This document shows positions 1-6,530 of a stretch of 17,057 nucleotides of DNA, in pieces; positions within the stretch are counted from its first letter, which is position 1, and the number at the start of each line of letters is the position of its first letter. Origin of the DNA: CAZTCJ01 sp964612085 (GTDB lineage Bacteria; Pseudomonadota; Alphaproteobacteria; JAJFIK01). The stretch covers positions 1 to 17,057 of the forward strand of contig CAZTCJ010000077.1 of the NCBI GenBank assembly GCA_964612085.1, read 5' to 3'. A program made the translations under genes and the position numbers. The notes beneath the pieces are model-generated. The model searched no databases and was not told where the DNA came from. It saw nothing but the letters and a program-made list of their open reading frames with translations.

Positions 1-547
1 GCACCAGGAAGTCGCGCGCGCCTTCCGGGCTCGAGGCGGTCAGGATCGGCGTCTGATACTCAACGAAGCCCTGGCCGACCATCCGCTGGCGGATCGATGT
101 AATGATCTTTGAACGCAGCAGAATGTTCTTGTGCATGCGCTCCCGGCGCAGATCCAGATAGCGGTAGCGCAGCCGGGTGTCTTCCGGATAGTCGAGATCG
201 CCGAACACCGGCAGCGGCAACTCGTCGGCCGCCGACTGGAGCGTAAACGCTTCAATCCGCACTTCGATATCGCCGGTGGGCAGATCGGTGTTCACCGTAT
301 CCTCCGTGCGCGCCACCACCGGGCCCGTCACCGTAATTACGCTTTCACTGCGGATGCGCTCGACCTCGGCGAAGATGGGATTATCGGGCTCGATCACGCA
401 TTGGGTCAGGCCGTAATGGTCGCGCAGGTCGATGAACAAAAGCCCGCCATGGTCGCGCTTGCGGTGAACCCAGCCCGACAGGCGGACCGTCTGGCCCACA
501 TGCTCCTTGCGGAGCGCCTCGCAGGTGTGCGTGCGGTAATCGTGCAT
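1..547 (-). CDS. aspS: Aspartyl-tRNA synthetase, 5' part (gene runs off left edge)
   Basis: AspRS is a cytoplasmic class II synthetase that charges tRNA with aspartate. The first 182 codons are present. They begin at ATG (545-547) with MHDYRTHTCEAL, followed by the OB-fold anticodon-binding domain (about residues 15-110) containing GWVHRKRDHGG. The start of the catalytic domain follows, with the family-typical TPILTASSPEGARDFLVP at the truncated end. The remaining two thirds, including motifs 2 and 3, lie outside the window. His33 in the RDHGG segment matches the residue found in non-discriminating AspRS enzymes, which also charge tRNA-Asn. This fits alphaproteobacteria that make Asn-tRNA by the GatCAB transamidation route. 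An in-frame TTG three codons upstream is a less likely start. The gene diverges from rnd. The family call is certain; the substrate range is inferred. Confidence 0.97.
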   Translation of the reverse strand, partial: MHDYRTHTCEALRKEHVGQTVRLSGWVHRKRDHGGLLFIDLRDHYGLTQCVIEPDNPIFAEVERIRSESVITVTGPVVARTEDTVNTDLPTGDIEVRIEAFTLQSAADELPLPVFGDLDYPEDTRLRYRYLDLRRERMHKNILLRSKIITSIRQRMVGQGFVEYQTPILTASSPEGARDFLV

Positions 548-607
548 GCTCGTCAAATCCCAATTGCCGTGAACCGCGCCGGTCGCGCGTTTTGCTCTCG
601 AAAGGAT

Positions 608-638
608 GGTAAGGCGCACGGATCAGCCTTTTTTGTCA
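608..638 (-). promoter_or_regulatory. Possible aspS promoter with a consensus -35 box
   Basis: Reading leftward, a perfect TTGACA lies at 638-633, about 85 bases before the aspS ATG. The -10 box is poor: the best candidates are GCCTTA (spacing 17) or CTTACC (spacing 19), near 615-608. The -35 box lies inside a dyad, CAGCCTT (624-630) and AAGGCTG (638-644), with a 7-base loop. The consensus -35 is seen directly; promoter activity is inferred. Confidence 0.35.
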
Positions 639-667
639 AGGCTGCGGCCTCTTTTCGTCGCAAGGAT

Positions 668-698
668 CTATAGCGCCTGCGCACGCCTTGGGCTATAG
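668..698. repeat. Inverted repeat CTATAGC-N17-GCTATAG just upstream of rnd
   Basis: Two perfect 7-base arms, 668-674 and 692-698, are separated by 17 bases. The right arm ends 7 bases before the rnd ATG-ATG start. This could be an operator for rnd or aspS, or an RNA hairpin that would cover the rnd ribosome-binding region. No convincing Shine-Dalgarno sequence is visible there. The dyad is seen; any function is speculative. Confidence 0.4.
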
Positions 699-705
699 GT
701 CTGCG

Positions 706-1887
706 ATGATGCGCGTTGTGACTGATTCATCCGGGCTGGAAGCTCTGTGCAGAGAACTGGCGGACGGCCCCTTCCTCGTCATCGACACGGAATTCCTGCG
801 GGACACCACCTACTGGCCCAAGCTGTGCCTGATCCAGGTGGCGACCCCGACCGTCGAGGCGATCATCGACCCGCTTGCGCCCGGCCTGCAAGACGGCGAG
901 CAGTTCAAGCTCGAACCGCTGGTGGCGCTGTTGCGGAACCCGGATCTGATCAAGGTCTTCCACGCCGCCCGCCAAGATATGGAGCTGTTCGTGCACCGGC
1001 TGGGCGTGCTGCCCAAACCCGTCTACGACACCCAGATCGCGGCCATGGTCTGCGGCTTCGGCGAGTCCGTCGGCTATGAGACCCTGGTCAAGACCGTGCT
1101 CGGGCGCAGCATTGACAAGAGTTCCCGCTTCACCGACTGGAGCCGGCGGCCGCTGACCGAAAAACAGCTCACCTATGCGCTCGCCGACGTGACCCATTTG
1201 CGCGAGATCTATCCGCATCTCCTGGGCAAACTCGAAGAGAGCGGACGGCTCGGCTGGGTGGCGGAAGAAATCGCCGAATTGGAAAATCCCGATCTCTACA
1301 CGCTCCACCCGGAAGACGCCTGGCGGCGGCTCAAATTCCGCAACACCAGCCGGCGCTTTCTGGGCGTGCTGCGGGCGGTGGCGGCCTGGCGCGAGAGTGA
1401 GGCCCAATCCCGCGACGTGCCGCGCAACCGCATCATCAAGGATGACGCGCTGCTGGAAATCGCGGCCCATGCGCCGAAGGACAAGAGCGATATCGACCGG
1501 CTCCGGGGCGTGCCACGCGGCTTCGGCAATTCCGCCACGGCGCGCGCGCTGATCGAAGCGGTGGCCAAGGGCCAGGCCGTCGATGGCGACGATCTGCCGA
1601 GCTTCAAGAAACCGGCGCCGCCGCCGCCGGGCACGGGCCCGATCATGGAACTGTTGCGCGTGCTTTTGAAGAAGGTCTGCGAGGACGAAGGCGTGGCGCC
1701 GAAGCTGATCGCCACCTCCGCCGATCTGGAAAAGATCGCCGCCGACGACAACGCCGATGTGCGCGCCCTCACCGGCTGGCGGCGGGACCTGTTCGGCGCG
1801 TCGGCCATCGACCTGAAAAACGGCCGCCTGGCGCTGGCGACGGACGGCAAGTCGGTCGTCCTGGTGCCGACAAATCTCGGGTCGTGA
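706..1887 (+). CDS. rnd: Ribonuclease D
   Basis: RNase D is a 3'-to-5' exoribonuclease that trims the 3' ends of tRNA precursors and other small structured RNAs in the cytoplasm. The 393-residue protein has the DEDDy exonuclease core: Asp27 and Glu29 in VIDTEF, Asp91 in HAARQDMELF, and Tyr157/Asp161 in YALADVTHL. An HRDC domain follows at about residues 215-295 (RRFLGVLRAVAAWRE onward), and a second, weaker HRDC-like helical region occupies about 315-370. The two are joined by a Pro-rich linker near residue 305. ATG at 706 or 709 is preferred over the in-frame ATG at 688, because homologues begin close to the first beta strand. It diverges from aspS, and its stop is only 3 bases from the stop of the convergent ppx, so there is no room for an intergenic terminator. 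Confidence 0.95.
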   Translation: MMRVVTDSSGLEALCRELADGPFLVIDTEFLRDTTYWPKLCLIQVATPTVEAIIDPLAPGLQDGEQFKLEPLVALLRNPDLIKVFHAARQDMELFVHRLGVLPKPVYDTQIAAMVCGFGESVGYETLVKTVLGRSIDKSSRFTDWSRRPLTEKQLTYALADVTHLREIYPHLLGKLEESGRLGWVAEEIAELENPDLYTLHPEDAWRRLKFRNTSRRFLGVLRAVAAWRESEAQSRDVPRNRIIKDDALLEIAAHAPKDKSDIDRLRGVPRGFGNSATARALIEAVAKGQAVDGDDLPSFKKPAPPPPGTGPIMELLRVLLKKVCEDEGVAPKLIATSADLEKIAADDNADVRALTGWRRDLFGASAIDLKNGRLALATDGKSVVLVPTNLGS

Positions 1888-1890
1888 CGG

Positions 1891-3426
1891 TCACTCCTTG
1901 ACGATCTCGTAGCGCCGGCCCATGGCGCGCGCGAGACGGTAGATCCGTTTCGAGATGCTGTCGGTGACGAGGCTGTGGGCGCCGTCGCGCAGGCTCAACC
2001 GCAAGACCGGCCCCTCCACCGTCAACCGGCAATAGGACAGAAGACCGGGCGCGCCGCCGGTCAGCTCCAGCGCGAGACGCAAGGCCATGCCCAACTGCTT
2101 GGCTTCATCGAGGCGGCTCTTGGGCAAGAGATCCTGAACCTCCGCAAGCTGACCTTCCGGGGTCGACCGCGTATAGCGGTACCACAAAGCGAGCGCCAGA
2201 TAGGCCCGCTCGCCATGGCTCAGGCTCGGCAAGCCGGCGCGCAGGACCAGGGAGCCGGACTCCCGAGCCCGGTAGTCGGGATGCACGCGCCAGCCGATAT
2301 CGCCCAGAATGGCCGCGACCCGGCGCAGATGCGCCGCCCGCCCGGCATCCGGCACGGTGCTTCGGTCCGCGAACAGAGGTTCGATCCAGTCCGCCAGCTT
2401 TTCATCGTCGATGATGGCGCGCGCCATGCGCCCGGCCATGCGGGTCGCGGTATCGACCAGCGGATCGCGGCGCTGCACATCGGCGGGGACCTGGCCGTAG
2501 ATCAGGCCTTCCCTGAGACCCGCTGCCGACACCACCACCCGCGCCGCGCCGGACAGGGCCATCAATGTCTTCAGGACCGTGGCCGCCTGCACCATGTAGT
2601 CGAAGCGCCGCATGGGCACTTTTTCCTCGATCTCGACGAGCCTGTCCTTGAGCATGTGACGCTCGGGCCCCGTCAAACGGCTGGCCACGTCGAAGACCTC
2701 CTCGGCCTCCATGGCATAGCCCTGCAGCAGGCGCAGCGGATAGTCGGTCTCCGCCACCCGGATGCGCGCGAAATTCCGCCAACTGCTGCCGACCGTGTAA
2801 AAGGACTGCCCGGCGCATTCCGCAAGCCAGGCCTCCTCCTGCAGGACGGTCCGCACATGGGCCTCGATGGCATCGGTATCGTCGCCGAACATGCTCACGA
2901 GACGGAGCACACCCAGTCTGCGGCTGACCTTGTTGGATATGGCGCCGTCGCCCACACGGACGAGTTCCAGACTGCCGCCGCCCAGGTCCCCCACGATCCC
3001 ACGGGCCATGGGCGAATCCGACAAAACGCCCAGAGCCGCGCCTTCGCCTTCCTCCGACTCCGACAGAATGCGGATGGGTTGGGCGATCCTGTCCCGGGCC
3101 TGGGTGAGAAAAACCTCCCGATCCGAGGCATCGCGGACGGCGGCGGTCGCCACCACGTCCAGATGCTCGGTTTCATAATGTTCGGCGATGATGCGGAAGC
3201 GCTCGAGCGTGATCAGCGCGCGCGCCACGCCTTCGGCATTGAGATGGCCCGTCTGCACCATATCGCGCGCCAGGGCGCATTCGATCTTTTCGTTGTAAAC
3301 CTGGGTCGGGCTGCGTGTCAGCTCCTCGACAATCACGAGGCGCAGCGAATTCGATCCGATATCGATCACGCCGTAAGGCTTGCCGGAGGCCGGCCGCCGC
3401 CCTCTTCTGCCCAGTCCGAATGTCAC
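1891..3426 (-). CDS. ppx: Exopolyphosphatase (Ppx/GppA family)
   Basis: Ppx releases orthophosphate from the ends of inorganic polyphosphate; some family members hydrolyse pppGpp instead. The 511-residue protein opens with a basic tail, then the ASKHA phosphate-binding loop IDIGSNSLRLVI (Asp22 within it). The acidic cluster SESEEGEGAALGV near residues 122-133 supplies the catalytic Glu, and the second phosphate loop GDLGGGSLEL spans 146-155. A helical C-terminal region fills the rest. The start is GTG (3426-3424), inside the GTGA overlap with the ppk stop, with G-rich sequence upstream. It is therefore probably translationally coupled to ppk as the last gene of the run. Adjacency to ppk favours polyphosphate over pppGpp as the main substrate, though sequence alone cannot exclude the latter. 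Confidence 0.94.
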   Translation of the reverse strand: MTFGLGRRGRRPASGKPYGVIDIGSNSLRLVIVEELTRSPTQVYNEKIECALARDMVQTGHLNAEGVARALITLERFRIIAEHYETEHLDVVATAAVRDASDREVFLTQARDRIAQPIRILSESEEGEGAALGVLSDSPMARGIVGDLGGGSLELVRVGDGAISNKVSRRLGVLRLVSMFGDDTDAIEAHVRTVLQEEAWLAECAGQSFYTVGSSWRNFARIRVAETDYPLRLLQGYAMEAEEVFDVASRLTGPERHMLKDRLVEIEEKVPMRRFDYMVQAATVLKTLMALSGAARVVVSAAGLREGLIYGQVPADVQRRDPLVDTATRMAGRMARAIIDDEKLADWIEPLFADRSTVPDAGRAAHLRRVAAILGDIGWRVHPDYRARESGSLVLRAGLPSLSHGERAYLALALWYRYTRSTPEGQLAEVQDLLPKSRLDEAKQLGMALRLALELTGGAPGLLSYCRLTVEGPVLRLSLRDGAHSLVTDSISKRIYRLARAMGRRYEIVKE

Positions 3427-5708
3427 GACCTGTCCCCAATTTCCACTTCCGGCGGACGGTCCGTCTCGATCGCTTTGCCCCGCCCCGACAAACTCGGATT
3501 TTGCATGAAATAGTTATGCGCGCTGAACGCTTCCTGATCGGCCCGCCGCACCACACGGCGATACTGGCCATCGGGCTGCAACAGCCAGCTCTGCTCATTA
3601 TCCTTGAGATTGGCCACCATGATCTGATCGAGCACCTGTTGATGAACCGTCGGATTCTCGATGGGGATCAAGGTCTCCACGCGCCGGTCCAGATTGCGCG
3701 GCATCCAGTCAGCCGAAGAAATGTAAACAAGAGCCTGCTGTGCGGGCAGGCCATAACCATTGCCGAAGCATACAATGCGGGAATGCTCCAGGAAGCGCCC
3801 GACGATGCTCTTGACCCGTATGTTTTCCGACAGGCCCGGCACGCCAGGGCGCAGACAGCAGATGCCGCGCACCACCAGATCGATCATGACACCGGCCTGG
3901 CTGGCGCGGTAAAGCGCGTCGATCACGATGGGATCGACCAGCGAATTGAGCTTGGCCCAGATCTGGCCGCGTCTGCCCGCCTTCACATGGGCAATTTCAT
4001 CGTCGATATGCTGAAGAACGCGCGCCCGCAGCCCCTTGGGCGACAAGGCGATCTTCTGCAGGCCCCGCATTTCGGTAAAGCCGGTGACGAAGTTGAACGC
4101 CCTGGCGGCATCCTGACCGAGCGCCTTGTCGGCGCTGAACAGGGACAGGTCTGTATAAACCTTAGCCGTATACGGATGATAATTGCCCGTGCCGTAATGA
4201 ACATAGGAGACGAGCTTGTTGTTTTCCCGCCGCACCACCAGGCTCATCTTGGCGTGGGTCTTCATCTCGATAAAGCCGTAGACCACTTGCGCGCCCGCGC
4301 GTTCCAGGTCCCGCGCCCATTTGAGGTTCTGTTCCTCGTCGAACCGCGCTTTGAGTTCGACAAGCGCGGTCACCGAGATGCCCGCTTCCGCCGCCGCGAT
4401 CAGGGCGTTGATGATGGGCGAGTCCGCCGAGGTGCGGTACAGCGTCTGCTTGATCGCCACCACATCGGGATCGGATGCCGCCTGACGCAGGAACTGCACC
4501 ACCACATCGAAGGATTCATACGGGTGATGAACGATGAAATCCTTCTGCCGGATCGCCGCGAAGCAATCGCCGTTCTGCTCGCGCACCCGCTCGGGAAAGC
4601 GGATATTGAACGGCTCGAATTTCAAATCCGGCCGGTCATCGACAATCAGTTGGGAGACTTCCGTCAGGCCCACAACGCCGTCGATCAGCACAGGCTGAAT
4701 ATCGGACGCATGGAGATCATCCATGATAATCTTGCGCAGTTCCACCGGCATGGCCATGTTCATCTTGACATGAATGACCTCGCCACGGCGGCGTCTGCGC
4801 AGCAGCGTTTCGAAAACGCGCACCAGATCCTCGGCGTCTTCGTCCACTTCGATATCGCTGTCGCGCAGGATCCGGAAAGCGCCCATGCTGATGACTTCAT
4901 AGCCCGCGAACAGAATATGCAGGAACTCCGCCATCAGATTCTCAAGCGACAGGAAGCGGATCTCGCCCCACTGGCTGGTCTGAATGCCGATATTCGGCAA
5001 CCGGATGAACCGTTCGAGCTGGCTCGGGATCGGCAGGATCCCGTTCATGGGCCGGCCATCGGACAGGCGGCGCAGTTGCAGGGCAAGGGCGAACCCCCGA
5101 TTGGGAATGAACGGGAACGGATGCGTCGCGCCGGTGGCGAGCGGCGTCAGGACCGGAAACACCTGTTCCATGAAATAGGTTTCGATCCAGGCCCGCTCCT
5201 CCGGCGTCAGCTCATGGGGCTTGAGGACGGAGATGCCGTTGCGCCGCAAATCCTCGCGCAGCATCGTCCAAAGGTCCTGCTGCTGATGAATGAGCGTTTC
5301 CGCGCGCTGATGAACGCTTTCAAGCTGTTGCGACGGCGTCAGACCGTCCTGGCTGACGAGCGAGATGCCCGATTTGTTCTGTTCGATCAGGCCGGCGACG
5401 CGCACCATGTAGAATTCATCGAGATTGGAGGCCGAGATCGACAGGAAGCGCAGGCGCTCCAGCAGAGGGTGCTTGGGGTTGCTGGCCTCTTCCATGACCC
5501 GTGCGTTGAACGCCAGCCACGACAATTCCCGGTTGATGAACCGGTCCGGCGAGGTGATCGAAATCGGCGGCACGGGCGGACGCGTGCCGTTGGCGGCGGC
5601 GGGATCGCCGGTCTCGATCCGGTGACCGGGCTCCAACGGACTGTCTGACGGCTCCCCGCCGCGTGGCACAGCCATACCGGGCTCAGGCGATGTGTCGTCT
5701 GTGGTCAT
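3423..5708 (-). CDS. ppk: Polyphosphate kinase 1
   Basis: PPK1 reversibly transfers the gamma phosphate of ATP onto inorganic polyphosphate, usually at the inner membrane. From ATG 5708 the protein has 761 residues. It starts with a Pro/Gly/Asp-rich, probably disordered extension of about 50 residues, followed by the N domain beginning SPDRFINRELSWLAFNARV. The head domain and two phospholipase-D-like catalytic domains follow. The autophosphorylated His is His504 in VHYGTGNYH, and the second conserved His is His642 in GRFLEHSR. I chose 5708 because GGAG lies 8 bases upstream. The in-frame ATG at 5765 has only a weak ribosome-binding site and falls inside a possible -10 box. The protein is longer than the usual roughly 690 residues because of the N-terminal extension. 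The stop overlaps the ppx start by four bases (GTGA). Confidence 0.97.
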   Translation of the reverse strand: MTTDDTSPEPGMAVPRGGEPSDSPLEPGHRIETGDPAAANGTRPPVPPISITSPDRFINRELSWLAFNARVMEEASNPKHPLLERLRFLSISASNLDEFYMVRVAGLIEQNKSGISLVSQDGLTPSQQLESVHQRAETLIHQQQDLWTMLREDLRRNGISVLKPHELTPEERAWIETYFMEQVFPVLTPLATGATHPFPFIPNRGFALALQLRRLSDGRPMNGILPIPSQLERFIRLPNIGIQTSQWGEIRFLSLENLMAEFLHILFAGYEVISMGAFRILRDSDIEVDEDAEDLVRVFETLLRRRRRGEVIHVKMNMAMPVELRKIIMDDLHASDIQPVLIDGVVGLTEVSQLIVDDRPDLKFEPFNIRFPERVREQNGDCFAAIRQKDFIVHHPYESFDVVVQFLRQAASDPDVVAIKQTLYRTSADSPIINALIAAAEAGISVTALVELKARFDEEQNLKWARDLERAGAQVVYGFIEMKTHAKMSLVVRRENNKLVSYVHYGTGNYHPYTAKVYTDLSLFSADKALGQDAARAFNFVTGFTEMRGLQKIALSPKGLRARVLQHIDDEIAHVKAGRRGQIWAKLNSLVDPIVIDALYRASQAGVMIDLVVRGICCLRPGVPGLSENIRVKSIVGRFLEHSRIVCFGNGYGLPAQQALVYISSADWMPRNLDRRVETLIPIENPTVHQQVLDQIMVANLKDNEQSWLLQPDGQYRRVVRRADQEAFSAHNYFMQNPSLSGRGKAIETDRPPEVEIGDRS

Positions 5709-5763
5709 GGCAAAGGCTCCAAGGATACGCGGGGCGGGTGAACGAGACAGGCGCTTTCCCAGC

Positions 5764-5793
5764 ATCTTACCGTAAGCGGTGATTGCCTGTCAT
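5764..5793 (-). promoter_or_regulatory. Possible internal promoter for ppk-ppx
   Basis: Reading leftward, ATGACA (5793-5788, one mismatch to the -35 consensus) is followed after 18 bases by TAAGAT (5769-5764, four of six to the -10 consensus). It sits in the 111-base gap between hdaA and ppk and would give a leader of about 50 bases before ATG 5708. This could let ppk-ppx be expressed apart from hdaA. The motifs are seen; activity is inferred. Confidence 0.33.
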
Positions 5794-5818
5794 GGGAGCC
5801 TGCCCGGAACGGGCAATC
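5781..5818 (-). promoter_or_regulatory. Two mutually exclusive hairpins between hdaA and ppk
   Basis: A compact hairpin, TGCCCG (5801-5806), loop GAA, CGGGCA (5810-5815), lies just after the hdaA stop. A longer alternative pairs GATTGCC (5781-5787) with GGCAATC (5812-5818). The two share bases 5812-5815, so only one can form at a time. There is no T-run after either on the minus strand, so this is not a standard terminator. It may be an mRNA-processing or stability element. The pairings are seen; the role is unknown. Confidence 0.35.
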
Positions 5819-5819
5819 G

Positions 5820-6506
5820 TCACGCGCGCGCGGACCGGTCCAGAACCCGCGCGGCCAGGCGGGTGGTGATGGGCCGCTTGTCCTCGAGCGACAGCCGGTC
5901 GAGCGCATCCACCAGACGCGCGGCTTCCGCGAAGGACCGTTCCATACGGGCGGTTAAATAGTCGATGACGGGGGGCTCGATCACGAGCTGACGGTCATGG
6001 AACAGTTTCACGAGCACGGCGGCCAGCAGCGTATCGTCGGGCGCCTCCAGGGCCGCTGCGGGCATGGCGCGCAGGCGCGAGCCCAGATCGGCGCGGGCGA
6101 CGGGCCAGCCCGACGGCGCCGAGCGGGCGGTGATGAGGAGATGGGCCCCGTCTTCGGCCGTCAAATTGATCAGATGGAACAGGGCCGCCTCGTCGAAGGG
6201 CGGGCCGTTCTCCGCCTCCAGCACCAGCGCCCCGGCGGCCAGCGCCTCGGGCACATCCTCCGCCCGGAGCGTTGCAAGCGCGCGCCGTTGGGCCCCGGCC
6301 CGCTCGGCCCAGACGCCCGCCAGATGGCTCTTGCCGGAGCCTTCGGGTCCGTGGATGACGGCCCAGGCCGTGGTCCAACCGGGCCAGCGGTCGATCAGCG
6401 CGACCGCTTCGGCGTTGGACGGTGCCACGAGAAAATCCTCGCGTCCAAGCGCGGGGCGCGCGGGCAGATCGAAGGGAATCTGACGGGGAGAAAGGCTGTC
6501 TGTCAT
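5820..6506 (-). CDS. hdaA: HdaA/Hda-like DnaA-family ATPase (regulatory inactivator of DnaA)
   Basis: Hda proteins bind the DNA polymerase sliding clamp and stimulate ATP hydrolysis by DnaA, turning it off after initiation. The 228-residue protein begins with a probable clamp-binding peptide, QIPFDL (residues 9-14). A DnaA-type AAA+ domain follows, with Walker A GPEGSGKS at 53-60, a HLINLTAEDGAHLLITAR segment and a sensor/arginine region around GSRLRA. A short helical lid ends the protein. The Walker B position reads LVLEAEN instead of a classic hydrophobic-DD pair, so ATP hydrolysis may be weak. There is no DnaA-type domain IV for DNA binding, which separates it from DnaA itself. It starts 24 bases after the DUF2066 gene with little Shine-Dalgarno signal, suggesting read-through expression with that gene. 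ppk follows 111 bases downstream. Confidence 0.88.
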   Translation of the reverse strand: MTDSLSPRQIPFDLPARPALGREDFLVAPSNAEAVALIDRWPGWTTAWAVIHGPEGSGKSHLAGVWAERAGAQRRALATLRAEDVPEALAAGALVLEAENGPPFDEAALFHLINLTAEDGAHLLITARSAPSGWPVARADLGSRLRAMPAAALEAPDDTLLAAVLVKLFHDRQLVIEPPVIDYLTARMERSFAEAARLVDALDRLSLEDKRPITTRLAARVLDRSARA

Positions 6507-6530
6507 GGGCTGAAGACCGGATGCGGCCGC

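Noticed and set aside
1975..3513. A 512-codon plus-strand frame opposite ppx
   Set aside because: It is a mirror of a real coding frame, with no motifs and no plausible ribosome-binding site.
3315..5648. A 777-codon open frame on the plus strand opposite ppk and ppx
   Set aside because: It is antisense to two unmistakable genes, its translation is Arg/His/Gln-rich with no recognisable domain, and long antisense frames are expected in GC-rich coding DNA.
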